Part shown: positions 7,409 through 14,827 of the stretch, piece after piece
How positions within the stretch are numbered: the first letter of the stretch is position 1
How the letters are laid out: each line of letters starts with the position of its first letter
DNA from: Gemmatimonadota bacterium
GTDB lineage: Bacteria; Gemmatimonadota; Gemmatimonadetes; Gemmatimonadales; GWC2-71-9
Assembly (NCBI GenBank): GCA_029862935.1
Contig: JAOTWK010000039.1
Location: 1 to 14,827, forward strand
Reading direction: 5' to 3'
DNA: 14,827 nt
The notes under the pieces: generated by a model
Told to the model about the DNA's origin: nothing
What the model saw: the letters and a program-made list of their open reading frames with translations, nothing else
Database searches by the model: none
Translations under genes and position numbers: made by a program

Positions 7409-8406
7409 CCCTCCGAGACAACCGACCGCAGCATCTCAGCTGTCTGCTCGGGGGCGGTCGTCACAATCGCCGTGTCCGTCGCGAGCTCGAAGCCACCGAG
7501 TGTCGTGAGACGCGGCTGAATCCGCACGTGCCAGCGAAACCCGTGCGTGTCGAACCCACGTAACGGTGCTGACACGATGAGCACGTTGACGGCCAGATCC
7601 GAAAAGATTCGGCTCAGTCGTTCGAGCGTATCACGGAGTACCGCCGCGAAGGGCGCCACTCTCTCCACCGGAAGCAGTGCCAAACTCACGTGAGCTTCGC
7701 GCGGGATGATCCATGTCTCACCCGCCCACTGCGGTGCGTACGGAGCGAGGACCACGAACCCGTCCCGTTCTCCCACGATTCGCTCACCCAGCGCCAATTC
7801 ACGTTCCAGATAGTGTTGGTATACCGACGCGCCATGTTGATGGAGGTAGTCCGACGCGACCTCGATCATGCGGCGCAACGGATCCGGAACGATGGGGCCA
7901 GCAACGAGCTGCCAATGAGGGTGCCGCAGGGACGCGCCCGAACCCACCCCGTGGTTCTTGAACAGCGTGACGAAGCCGACGTCGGGATCCTCTGCAAACG
8001 TGCGATACCGTTCCTGCGCCGCAATCAGAACCTCCGCGAGCACGTCCGCACGGTCGGGAACGAGCGCGTGCCGATGTTCGGCACCCTCCACAATCACCTC
8101 ATAGTGACCCCGGGCCGGCATACGGGTAAACAGTGGATCGTTTGAGGCGGTCGGGTCCAATAGATCGGGAACGAGTGCCGGGTACTTGTTGGGGAAGACG
8201 CGAACGACCCAGTCCGGGCCGGCCGGCCGGCGTAAGAGCTCAGGTGGCGTCTCGTGCTCGTTCCCGCGGCAGAACGGACAGGTCGGATCTACCGACGGAC
8301 TCGCGGACTCCCCGGCGCGCGTCCGGCGCGCTCCTGGCCTCTTGGCGCGTTCCGCAGCGACGACGACCCATTGCGCCGTCGTGCAATCGCGGCGGTATTC
8401 GGGCAC
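7405..8406 (-). CDS. galT: Galactose-1-phosphate uridylyltransferase family protein (GalT-like)
   Basis: This 333-residue HIT-superfamily nucleotidyltransferase begins MPEYRRD..TAQWVVVAAERAKRPG, the standard GalT N-terminus, when GTG at 8406 is used. A longer frame up to 8526 exists but lies inside the upstream glycosyltransferase gene. Visible motifs are the zinc pair CPFC (Cys43, Cys46), a FKNHGVGSGASL stretch, and the catalytic HPHWQ (His162, His164, Gln166), with His164 as the expected UMP/AMP-carrying nucleophile. A second half-domain ends with RWHVRIQPRLTTLGGFEL. Classical GalT exchanges UDP-glucose and galactose-1-phosphate; relatives act as ADP-glucose phosphorylases. No galK, galE or galM is nearby, and the start is one base after the TreT-like stop, so a role in NDP-glucose turnover with TreT is at least as likely as the Leloir pathway. 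Confidence 0.9.
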   Translation of the reverse strand: MPEYRRDCTTAQWVVVAAERAKRPGARRTRAGESASPSVDPTCPFCRGNEHETPPELLRRPAGPDWVVRVFPNKYPALVPDLLDPTASNDPLFTRMPARGHYEVIVEGAEHRHALVPDRADVLAEVLIAAQERYRTFAEDPDVGFVTLFKNHGVGSGASLRHPHWQLVAGPIVPDPLRRMIEVASDYLHQHGASVYQHYLERELALGERIVGERDGFVVLAPYAPQWAGETWIIPREAHVSLALLPVERVAPFAAVLRDTLERLSRIFSDLAVNVLIVSAPLRGFDTHGFRWHVRIQPRLTTLGGFELATDTAIVTTAPEQTAEMLRSVVSEG

Positions 8407-8407
8407 A

Positions 8408-9868
8408 TCACTCTCCGAGATTGGGGCGCAGCCAGACTCCTGACATCGACCGAAGGAACCGATCGGGGTCCTGGACGAATTGGTTCCGGCATTCCGGAGA
8501 ATTGAAGTAATACGTGGTTCCGGCATGCTCGACCGTGAACGCTTCCGCAGGATCGACCGCTCTCCCGCACACGGGATCGCGTATTTCGTTCATCAGGCCG
8601 ACCGTGGCCGCTGCAGCAGGCCGCGGTTGCTCGCGTTCGAGCAACGATGCGTAGAGGCGCAGCTCGTCGGCGATCATGCGTGTCAGCAGGAACCGCTGCC
8701 GGACCAACTCCCGACCGCTCCGTCCCAATTCTACGGCCAGTCGTTTGTCCCGCACGAGGCGGACCACCTGCTCGGCACACTCCTCGACCGTCTTCACGAG
8801 TACACCACCGACACCGCCTTCCATCTGCAAGGGAATGCCACCGACGGCTCGCGCAATGACCGGCGTGTTCTTCCACAGGGTCTCCGACACGATCAGGCCG
8901 AACCCCTCCCGAGTCGACAACTGCACGACGACATCCGCAAGCCGCTGAAACGCGTTGACTTCGATGTTCCCCACGCCGGTGAGGTTGGTAAACACGAACA
9001 GATCGGAATCGCCCTCACCCTCTTTGCTGATTTCATTGTAGATGTCCCACCCTTCCGGATCGTCCAGCGCCATCGATCCGACCAGAGCCAGTTGGAGATC
9101 CGGAATCTCCTCCTTGGCCAGCCGATACGCTCGAATGACGCCCATAGGATCCTTCCACGGATCAAACCGGCTCACCTGAGTCATGAGCGGTCGACTCGTT
9201 CGGATCCCGATCCACTGCAGCACTGAATCCGCCAGATCGCTCGTGATCGTGAGATTCTTTGGGCTCAACGGATCGATGGCCGGCGGAATGATCTCGACGC
9301 GGGGGATCGGCAAGTCCGGCGGCACGAATCCACCGAGCGTGAAGACGGCGGCATCGTAGTCGCGCAGGAACGGTCGGATGAACTCCCAGACGCTGGGATT
9401 GGGCTGCGACGTGTCGATGTGGCACCGCCAAATCCACTTCGCGGAGCCCTTCCCGCGGTATTCCAGCAAACCGGCAGGCTGCGGATCGTGGATGAAATAG
9501 ATGTCGTAGTCCTGCTCCTGCAGCTGTGCGTTGCGCTTGTTGTTCTCCACATAGACTTCGCGGTCGACCTCAGTCAGTGCGGTGGTCGAGCCCTGCAAAC
9601 CATTGTGCATCGCCTTTGTGGCACGGAAGAACGCCTCACCACCGGTGATAATGCGCCAGTCCGCTTCGATCCCGAGGTCCCGCAGCAGCGGGATTTCAGC
9701 TCGCAGTATCTCGGCAACGCCTCCACCGTACGGTGTGGCATTCAGGTGGAGTAACCGGGCACCACGAAGCGGCTCTGCGAGTTCTTTGAGCTGCTCGATT
9801 ACCTCACCACCAGCCGCCTCCTCGTACGTATCGATGCTGGCTCGGCCTACGTCGACCTGCTGGAGCAT
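8408..9868 (-). CDS. treT: TreT-like trehalose synthase (GT4 glycosyltransferase) with C-terminal YHS domain
   Basis: This 486-residue GT-B protein resembles trehalose glycosyltransferring synthase, which reversibly joins NDP-glucose and glucose into trehalose. The N-terminal domain has [16 protein letters not shown] (40-55), typical of TreT and related trehalose phosphorylases, and [11 protein letters not shown] (125-135). The donor-binding half has [10 protein letters not shown] (232-241) and the E-x7-E motif EGFGLIVSE (Glu321, Glu329). The core ends near 412, the usual TreT length. A short Pro/Ala linker then leads to a YHS-type domain at about 428-472: DPVCGRAV with Cys434, then YYFNSPEC with Cys460. 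The usual FCS cysteine is Asn456, so its metal site may be incomplete. The ATG at 9868 has a strong GGGAGG six bases upstream. The GalT-like gene follows after one base, forming a tight operon. Trehalose phosphorylase activity is the main alternative. Confidence 0.87.
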   Translation of the reverse strand: MLQQVDVGRASIDTYEEAAGGEVIEQLKELAEPLRGARLLHLNATPYGGGVAEILRAEIPLLRDLGIEADWRIITGGEAFFRATKAMHNGLQGSTTALTEVDREVYVENNKRNAQLQEQDYDIYFIHDPQPAGLLEYRGKGSAKWIWRCHIDTSQPNPSVWEFIRPFLRDYDAAVFTLGGFVPPDLPIPRVEIIPPAIDPLSPKNLTITSDLADSVLQWIGIRTSRPLMTQVSRFDPWKDPMGVIRAYRLAKEEIPDLQLALVGSMALDDPEGWDIYNEISKEGEGDSDLFVFTNLTGVGNIEVNAFQRLADVVVQLSTREGFGLIVSETLWKNTPVIARAVGGIPLQMEGGVGGVLVKTVEECAEQVVRLVRDKRLAVELGRSGRELVRQRFLLTRMIADELRLYASLLEREQPRPAAAATVGLMNEIRDPVCGRAVDPAEAFTVEHAGTTYYFNSPECRNQFVQDPDRFLRSMSGVWLRPNLGE

Positions 9869-9931
9869 GCCCTACCTCCCACGCTGAGCGGTTTTAGGAA
9901 ACGGCCCTCGCCAGCCGTCGCGCTAACAGTA

Positions 9932-9956
9932 TTGCGCACGGCACAGCATGGCGCAA
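9932..9956. promoter_or_regulatory. Inverted repeat TTGCGC-N13-GCGCAA, candidate operator for treT
   Basis: A perfect 6-base dyad with a 13-base spacer sits 63 bases upstream of the treT start codon. On the minus strand the right half-site doubles as a weak -35 (TTGCGC), with AATACT at the 17-base spacing as a -10 of four matches in six, so a regulator bound here would occlude the treT promoter. The dyad is seen directly; both the promoter and the operator role are inference. Confidence 0.35.
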
Positions 9957-9975
9957 ACACAAACCGCAGACTACA

Positions 9976-10022
9976 TTGCGGGACGACAATCGAGGTTCGT
10001 GGTGAGTTGCGGCATATTGCGG
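9976..10022. repeat. Three direct TTGCGG repeats in the treT/metH intergenic region
   Basis: TTGCGG occurs at 9976-9981, 10007-10012 and 10017-10022. The offsets are 31 and 10 bases, close to whole helical turns, so all copies face the same side of the DNA. The last two lie inside a possible hairpin closed by CGTGG (9998-10002) and CCACG (10023-10027). A short inverted copy, CCGCA, at 9964-9968 faces the first repeat. They could be protein-binding sites for either divergent gene. Confidence 0.35.
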
Positions 10023-10037
10023 CCACGTTAAATCAAT

Positions 10038-10089
10038 CGCTAAAAAGCCCGCCCCCGGCGCTTTTTTAGCGGCGGGGCTTTCGTTTTTT
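10038..10089 (+). terminator. Intrinsic terminator-like hairpin with competing hairpin, in the metH leader
   Basis: Terminator stem: AAAGCCC-GCC (10044-10053) pairs with GGC-G-GGGCTTT (10071-10081) with one bulged G, giving 10 base pairs, followed by CGTTTTTT (10082-10089). Competing stem: CGCTAAAAAGC (10038-10048) pairs with GCTTTTTTAGCG (10060-10071) with one bulged T, giving 11 base pairs without a U tail. The two share bases 10044-10071 and cannot coexist. No plus-strand gene ends upstream, since the left neighbour runs the other way, so this either attenuates metH transcription or ends a small leader transcript. Confidence 0.6.
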
Positions 10090-10108
10090 GTGGGACGGCA
10101 GGAGATAG

Positions 10109-10156
10109 ATGACCAGATCCAACGGCTCGTGCCTTGCTCCGGTCAGCAGGGCATGA
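10109..10156 (+). CDS. Putative 15-residue leader peptide overlapping the metH start
   Basis: The frame starting at ATG 10109 reads [15 protein letters not shown] and stops at TGA 10154-10156, sharing an ATGA with the metH start codon at 10153. An AGGAG (10100-10104) lies four bases before the ATG and is the best Shine-Dalgarno near metH; metH itself has only a weak AGG just upstream. This looks like a small upstream ORF that delivers ribosomes to metH by termination-reinitiation. It contains one Cys and only the initiator Met, so simple methionine-codon stalling is not suggested. Expression is not shown; it might instead be chance. Confidence 0.4.
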   Translation: MTRSNGSCLAPVSRA

Positions 10157-13100
10157 CAGGCACACCGAACGTACTCGACCTGCTGCGACACGCGATGGGC
10201 GAGCGAATCCTCGTGCTCGACGGCGCCATGGGAACGATGATACAGACCCATGAGCTCGGTGAGAAGGATTATCGTGGTCACCAGTTCGAGCACCACGACT
10301 CCCCCTTGCAAGGCAACAACGACCTCCTTTCTATCACACAGCCGGATATCATCGAAGGCATTCACCGGCGGTACCTCGAGGCCGGCGCCGATATCATCGA
10401 AACGAACACCTTCAACGCAAACGCAATCTCTCAGTCGGACTATGGACTCGAGGCACACGTTCGCGATCTCAACCTGGCAGCCGCCCGACTCGCACGCCGG
10501 GCCGCGGACCATTCATCGGCACAAACGACCAGACAGCGGTTTGTGGCGGGGATTCTCGGACCGACCAACCGCACCGCATCGATCTCCCCCGACGTCAACG
10601 ATGCCGGGTTCCGCGCCGTCACCTTCGATCAGCTTGCGGCCGGGTATGCGGAGCAGATACAAGCCCTGTTGGATGGCGGCGTCGACCTCCTCATGATCGA
10701 GACCGTGTTCGATACGCTCAACGCCAAAGCGGCGCTGTTTGCGATTCAGCAGGTGTGCGGCGTACGCGGCGTTGTGGTACCGGTCATGATGTCAGGCACA
10801 ATCACAGACCGGAGTGGACGCACCCTTTCTGGCCAGACTCCTGAAGCCTTCTGGATCTCACTGAGTCATGGCAATCTGTTCTCCGTCGGCCTCAATTGCG
10901 CCCTTGGCGCTACCGAACTTCGGCCGCATCTCGAAGAGCTCGCAAGGGTCGCCGATGTTCCCGTAAGCTGTCATCCGAACGCTGGACTGCCCAACGAATT
11001 CGGGAAGTATGACGAATCACCGGAAGCGATGGCCTCCGTGCTCGAGGAGTTCGCCGCGAGCGGGTTGGTCAACATCATCGGTGGATGTTGCGGAACCACG
11101 CCTGAGCACATCGAAGCCATCGGCGCGGCGGTACGGGCTCATCCACCTCGCGCCATTCCCGTCATCGAGCCCCTTCCCCGCTTGTCTGGACTCGACCCGC
11201 TCACGATCCGGCCGGATTCGCTGTTCGTAAATATCGGGGAGCGCACCAACGTGACGGGCTCCGCCAAGTTTGCGCGGCTCATCCGTGACGGTGATTATGA
11301 AACCGCGCTGGACATCGCCCGCGAGCAGGTGGCCAACGGCGCGCAGCTCCTCGACGTCAACATGGATGAGGGGCTCCTCGACTCCCAAGCCGCCATGGTG
11401 CGGTTTCTCAATCTCATTGCCGCCGAGCCCGATATCGCCCGCGTGCCGATCGTCATCGATTCATCGCGCTGGGAGGTCCTCGAGGCTGGCCTCAAGTGTC
11501 TTCAGGGCAAAGGGGTGGTCAACAGTATCAGCCTCAAGGAAGGCGAGGAGGTCTTCCTCGCTCAAGCACGCACCGTTCGCCAGTATGGGGGCGCGGTCAT
11601 CGTGATGGCCTTCGACGAGTCGGGTCAAGCCGATACCGCCGATCGGAAAGTCGAAATCTGCAGGCGCGCCTACCACATTCTCACGGAACAGGTCGGCTTT
11701 CCTCCGCAGGACATCATCTTCGATCCCAACATCTTTGCCGTGGCGACCGGCATCGAGGAACACAACGAATACGCCATGGCGTACATGAAAGCGTGCCGCA
11801 GCATCAAAGAGAACCTCCCACACGCACAGGTGAGCGGCGGCGTCAGTAACCTGTCGTTCTCATTTCGCGGGAACACCGCACTGCGTGAAGCCATGCATGC
11901 GGTCTTTCTGTACCACGCCATCCGTGCCGGCATGGATATGGGGATCGTGAATGCCGGCGCGCTGCCGGTCTACGATGACGTGCCAGCAAACGTGCGCCAG
12001 ACGATCGAAGACGTGCTGTTCAACCGCCGCGAGGACGCAACCGAGCGTCTCACCGAGATCGCCAGTACCGTTGAAGGAACCACCAAGCAACAACAAGCCG
12101 ATCTGTCGTGGCGTCAGGGCGATGTGGCGGCGCGACTCAAGCACGCGCTGGTCGAGGGTATCGCGGATTACGTCGAAGAGGACGCGGAGGAGGCGCGCCA
12201 ACGCGCCGAGCATCCAATCGAAGTCATCGAAGGTCCGTTGATGGACGGCATGAACGTGGTCGGGGACTTGTTCGGCAGTGGCCGCATGTTCCTGCCGCAG
12301 GTAGTGAAGAGCGCCAGGGTCATGAAGAAGGCCGTGGCCCACCTCGTGCCGTTCATCGAACAGGATCAACAGACGTCGGGTGTCGGCCGCGCTGCCAAAG
12401 GCTCGATCGTGCTCGCGACGGTCAAGGGTGACGTGCATGACATTGGCAAGAACATCGTCGCCGTCGTTTTGCAGTGTAATGGCTATGAGGTTGTCGACCT
12501 CGGTGTGATGGTGCCGGCAGCTCGGATCATCGAAACCGCACAACACGTTCATGCCGATTTTATCGGGCTCAGCGGACTCATTACGCCGTCGCTCGACGAG
12601 ATGGTGCATGTCGCCCGAGAGCTCGAGCGCGGTGGTTTCCGCACGCCGCTGCTCATCGGCGGTGCAACGACGTCCAAGAAACACACCGCTGTGAAGATCG
12701 CCCCGGAGTATGGAGGTCCTACCGTCTACGTGACCGATGCGTCGCGCAGCGTCACGGTCGTGGGTTCGCTTGCCAGTCCCCAGAAGTATGACGAGTTCAC
12801 AGCTCGTGTTGCTGCGGAGTACGAAGACGTGCGGAAGGCACATCAGGAGCGCATCGGTGCCAAGCGGATTCTGCCGCTCGAGGATGCGCGGCAGCGCAAG
12901 GTCGTGCTGGATTGGGAACGGCAGCCCCCGACCCGACCTAGCGTCCTGGGCGTTCGTGCCTTTTCACCGTACGCACTGGACGAGATCAGACGCTACATCG
13001 ACTGGTCGCCCTTGTTCAGTGCGTGGGAGCTCAAGGGCACATACCCCCGCATCCTTGACGATCCGGCGGTTGGCAGGGAGGCACGCCGCGTATTTGGCGA

Positions 13101-13866
13101 CGCGGAGCGGCTCCTCGAGCGCATCGTACGTGAAGACCTCGTCACCGCCCGCGCCGTGGTAGGTCTGTTTCCGGCCAACAGCGTCGGGGACGATATCGAG
13201 ATCTACACCGACAACGACCGGTCACAAGTTCGCGCCACATTGCGTCACTTGCGACAACAAGTCGAGAAACCCGCCGGACGGCCGAGCCTCTGCCTCGCAG
13301 ACTTCGTTGCCCCAAGAGACTCGGGCATCCACGACTACGTCGGAGCGTTTGCAGTGACGGCTGGCGTGGGCGCCGACGGGCTGGCCTCGCAGTTCGAGAA
13401 GGAGCACGACGATTACCACGCCATCATGGTCAAAGCGCTCGCCGATCGCCTCGCGGAAGCTCTCGCGGAGCGGATGCACCAGCGAATTCGAAGCGAGCTC
13501 TGGGCATACTGCGCAGACGAATCGATGGAGAACGACGATCTGATTCGCGAACGCTACGTCGGGATCCGGCCTGCACCTGGGTATCCCGCGTGCCCGGATC
13601 ACAGCGAAAAGCGAGTCCTGTTCGACATCCTTGATGCCACCGAGCACACGGGCATCACGCTCACGGAGAGCTATGCGCTGCAGCCAGCGGCGTCGGTCTG
13701 CGGCTGGTACTTCAGTCATCCCGATGCGCTGTACTTTGGCGTCGGCCGCGTGGGCCGCGATCAGGTCGAGGACTACGCCGCGCGGAAGGGGCTCAGCGTA
13801 TCCGAGGCGGAGCGGTGGCTCGCGCCGACCCTCGCGTACGAGCCGAGTACGAAGGAATCGACATGA
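10153..13866 (+). CDS. metH: Cobalamin-dependent methionine synthase
   Basis: This full-length MetH (1237 residues; E. coli has 1227) transfers a methyl group from 5-methyl-THF through cobalamin to homocysteine, making methionine in the cytoplasm. Four modules are in the usual order. The homocysteine/zinc domain has LDGAMGTM near 22-29 and the ligands Cys249, Cys312 and Cys313 (GLNCALG, GGCCGTT). The folate domain begins at [16 protein letters not shown] near 358. The cobalamin cap and Rossmann domain carry DVHDIG with the axial ligand His762. The reactivation domain has [12 protein letters not shown] with Arg1139 for S-adenosylmethionine. ATG 10153 is chosen because the following residues align with known MetH starts; an in-frame GTG at 10090 lies at the terminator U tract without a Shine-Dalgarno. 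It is likely translationally coupled to the upstream leader ORF and downstream to the HMT/MTHFR gene. Confidence 0.97.
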   Translation: MTGTPNVLDLLRHAMGERILVLDGAMGTMIQTHELGEKDYRGHQFEHHDSPLQGNNDLLSITQPDIIEGIHRRYLEAGADIIETNTFNANAISQSDYGLEAHVRDLNLAAARLARRAADHSSAQTTRQRFVAGILGPTNRTASISPDVNDAGFRAVTFDQLAAGYAEQIQALLDGGVDLLMIETVFDTLNAKAALFAIQQVCGVRGVVVPVMMSGTITDRSGRTLSGQTPEAFWISLSHGNLFSVGLNCALGATELRPHLEELARVADVPVSCHPNAGLPNEFGKYDESPEAMASVLEEFAASGLVNIIGGCCGTTPEHIEAIGAAVRAHPPRAIPVIEPLPRLSGLDPLTIRPDSLFVNIGERTNVTGSAKFARLIRDGDYETALDIAREQVANGAQLLDVNMDEGLLDSQAAMVRFLNLIAAEPDIARVPIVIDSSRWEVLEAGLKCLQGKGVVNSISLKEGEEVFLAQARTVRQYGGAVIVMAFDESGQADTADRKVEICRRAYHILTEQVGFPPQDIIFDPNIFAVATGIEEHNEYAMAYMKACRSIKENLPHAQVSGGVSNLSFSFRGNTALREAMHAVFLYHAIRAGMDMGIVNAGALPVYDDVPANVRQTIEDVLFNRREDATERLTEIASTVEGTTKQQQADLSWRQGDVAARLKHALVEGIADYVEEDAEEARQRAEHPIEVIEGPLMDGMNVVGDLFGSGRMFLPQVVKSARVMKKAVAHLVPFIEQDQQTSGVGRAAKGSIVLATVKGDVHDIGKNIVAVVLQCNGYEVVDLGVMVPAARIIETAQHVHADFIGLSGLITPSLDEMVHVARELERGGFRTPLLIGGATTSKKHTAVKIAPEYGGPTVYVTDASRSVTVVGSLASPQKYDEFTARVAAEYEDVRKAHQERIGAKRILPLEDARQRKVVLDWERQPPTRPSVLGVRAFSPYALDEIRRYIDWSPLFSAWELKGTYPRILDDPAVGREARRVFGDAERLLERIVREDLVTARAVVGLFPANSVGDDIEIYTDNDRSQVRATLRHLRQQVEKPAGRPSLCLADFVAPRDSGIHDYVGAFAVTAGVGADGLASQFEKEHDDYHAIMVKALADRLAEALAERMHQRIRSELWAYCADESMENDDLIRERYVGIRPAPGYPACPDHSEKRVLFDILDATEHTGITLTESYALQPAASVCGWYFSHPDALYFGVGRVGRDQVEDYAARKGLSVSEAERWLAPTLAYEPSTKEST

Positions 13867-14827
13867 CTCTCTCGTTGAGCCAGCGGATCTCCGACGATCG
13901 GGTGCATGTGTTAGACGGTGCCATGGGCACCGCGCTCTACGGGAAAGGGATGTTCGTTAATGTCTGCTACGACGAGCTCACCCTGACCCACCCCGACATG
14001 GTACGCGAGGTCCACGAAGCCTATCTGCGAGCAGGTGCCGAGATTGTCGAGACGAACACGTTTGGCGCAAACCCCGTGAAGCTGTCCGGTTACGGACTGG
14101 ATGCCAAGACGGAACAGATCAACCAGAGCGCCGCGACACTCGCTCGGGAGGCTGCGGCGGGACGGGCGAATGTCGTGGGTAGCATCGGTCCACTCGGTAT
14201 CCGCATCGAGCCATTCGGCCCCACGGCGCGCGACGAGGCTATCGAATTCTTCCGGCGTCAGGCCGAGGGACTGCTGGCGGGCGGTGTGGACGGATTCATC
14301 CTCGAGACGTTCAGCGACTTGGAGGAACTCCACGCTGCTTTCCTTGCGGTGCGCGCGCTGACCGCCCTCCCGATCATCGCCCAGATGACGATCGACGAGA
14401 GCGGCAGCACCGCGTACGGGACGGACGTGGAGAAGGTTGCCGCGGCATTGACCGAGTGGGACGCCGATATCATCGGGCTCAACTGCTCCGTGGGACCGGC
14501 CATCATGCTCGAAGGCATCGAGCGGATGGCGGAGATCACCGACCGCCCTCTCATTGCGCAGCCCAACGCTGGATTGCCTCGGGTCGTCGGGGACCGCAAG
14601 ATTTACCTCTCGAGTCCCGAGTACATGGCGAATTACGCCCAGCGGCTGATTCAAGCGGGAGCGAGATTCGTCGGCGGGTGCTGCGGCACGACCGCTGAAC
14701 ACATCAAACGCATCCGTGATCTGGTGGCGACCATGCAACCGCGGCAGTCCCACGCTGTGCTGCTGCGCCACGAGATCGTTCCTCCAGAGGGCGTCGAGCC
14801 GGTGCCTCTAGCTGCGCGCTCGGGTTG
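13863..14827 (+). CDS. Bifunctional homocysteine S-methyltransferase / methylene-THF reductase, 5' part
   Basis: The frame is open from ATG 13863 to the window edge (321 codons, no stop). Residues about 10-295 are a homocysteine methyltransferase domain: [28 protein letters not shown], and the zinc cysteines Cys208 (GLNCSVG), Cys273 and Cys274 (GGCCGTT). QPNAGLPR near 235 is typical too. The remaining residues ([15 protein letters not shown]) resemble the linker leading to the reductase half in YitJ-type enzymes; that half is beyond the window, so a single-domain methyltransferase cannot be excluded. In YitJ the MTHFR half makes 5-methyl-THF, the MetH co-substrate. The start shares ATGA with the metH stop, and AAGGA lies six bases upstream inside metH, so the two are translated as a unit. 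It is not a metH duplication, since the domain is far diverged from that of MetH. Confidence 0.85.
   Translation, partial: MTLSLSQRISDDRVHVLDGAMGTALYGKGMFVNVCYDELTLTHPDMVREVHEAYLRAGAEIVETNTFGANPVKLSGYGLDAKTEQINQSAATLAREAAAGRANVVGSIGPLGIRIEPFGPTARDEAIEFFRRQAEGLLAGGVDGFILETFSDLEELHAAFLAVRALTALPIIAQMTIDESGSTAYGTDVEKVAAALTEWDADIIGLNCSVGPAIMLEGIERMAEITDRPLIAQPNAGLPRVVGDRKIYLSSPEYMANYAQRLIQAGARFVGGCCGTTAEHIKRIRDLVATMQPRQSHAVLLRHEIVPPEGVEPVPLAARSG

Noticed and set aside
8407..8526. N-terminal extension of the GalT-like protein back to an ATG at 8526.
   Set aside because: The extension lies inside the YHS-coding end of treT and has no GalT similarity, while GTG 8406 gives a textbook GalT N-terminus.
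9948..10031. A 27-codon plus-strand ORF ending seven bases before the metH-leader terminator.
   Set aside because: No Shine-Dalgarno, no recognisable motif, and an open frame of this length is expected by chance. Its position before the terminator is suggestive only.
10090..10152. Cobalamin, SAM or SAH riboswitch before metH.
   Set aside because: A CAACGGCTCG at 10120-10129 recalls part of the SAH element, but the paired upstream GAGGAGCGC-like core and the rest of the fold are missing. No cobalamin-box or SAM-I signatures are present.
11860..12843. Long antisense open frame (327 codons) opposite metH.
   Set aside because: It is the mirror of GC-rich metH coding sequence, with no start signal or recognisable domain. 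Similar antisense frames lie opposite kgd and the last gene.

Overview
This is a GC-rich, compact bacterial window with no mobile element, CRISPR array, rRNA or tRNA that I can recognise. All genes look intact except the last, which is cut by the window edge. A fused 2-oxoglutarate decarboxylase/dehydrogenase (KGD type), a TreT-like glycosyltransferase, B12-dependent MetH and a bifunctional homocysteine methyltransferase/methylene-THF reductase together suggest an aerobic, GC-rich soil-type bacterium. Gemmatimonadota is my first guess, with Actinobacteria or another KGD-bearing phylum possible. This taxonomic guess rests on gene content only and is weak.

Layout, left to right. (1) 162-3794 (+): kgd, the TCA-cycle 2-oxoglutarate enzyme. 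A degenerate heptamer tandem repeat lies just upstream and a G-rich octamer repeat sits in its linker. (2) 3786-5636 (-): a class IV-like histone-deacetylase-family enzyme fused to an unrecognised C-terminal domain of about 290 residues. It converges on kgd with a 9-base overlap. (3) 5754-7408 (+): otsB, a YggT-family membrane protein, and a DUF167 protein coupled to YggT by a GTGA overlap. (4) 7405-9868 (-): a TreT-like trehalose synthase carrying a C-terminal YHS domain, then, one base later, a GalT-family nucleotidyltransferase whose stop shares a CTAG with the DUF167 stop. (5) 9869-10152: a regulatory region between divergent genes. It holds a dyad, TTGCGG repeats, a terminator-like structure with a competing hairpin, and a 15-codon leader ORF. 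(6) 10153-14827 (+): metH, then a bifunctional homocysteine methyltransferase/MTHFR gene starting in an ATGA overlap and running off the window.

Two functional themes stand out. The first is trehalose and nucleotide-sugar metabolism: OtsB releases trehalose from trehalose-6-phosphate, TreT interconverts NDP-glucose + glucose with trehalose, and the GalT-family enzyme could connect NDP-glucose with glucose-1-phosphate. No otsA is present here. The second is methionine and one-carbon metabolism: the bifunctional enzyme can make methyl-THF, which MetH uses to methylate homocysteine, and its own N-terminal domain is a second homocysteine methyltransferase.

No stretch longer than 300 bases lacks a gene. 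The largest gap, 9869-10108, is described feature by feature. The most unusual items are the metH leader (terminator, alternative hairpin and coupled leader peptide), the TreT-YHS fusion next to a GalT-like gene, and the deacetylase with an unknown C-terminal domain.
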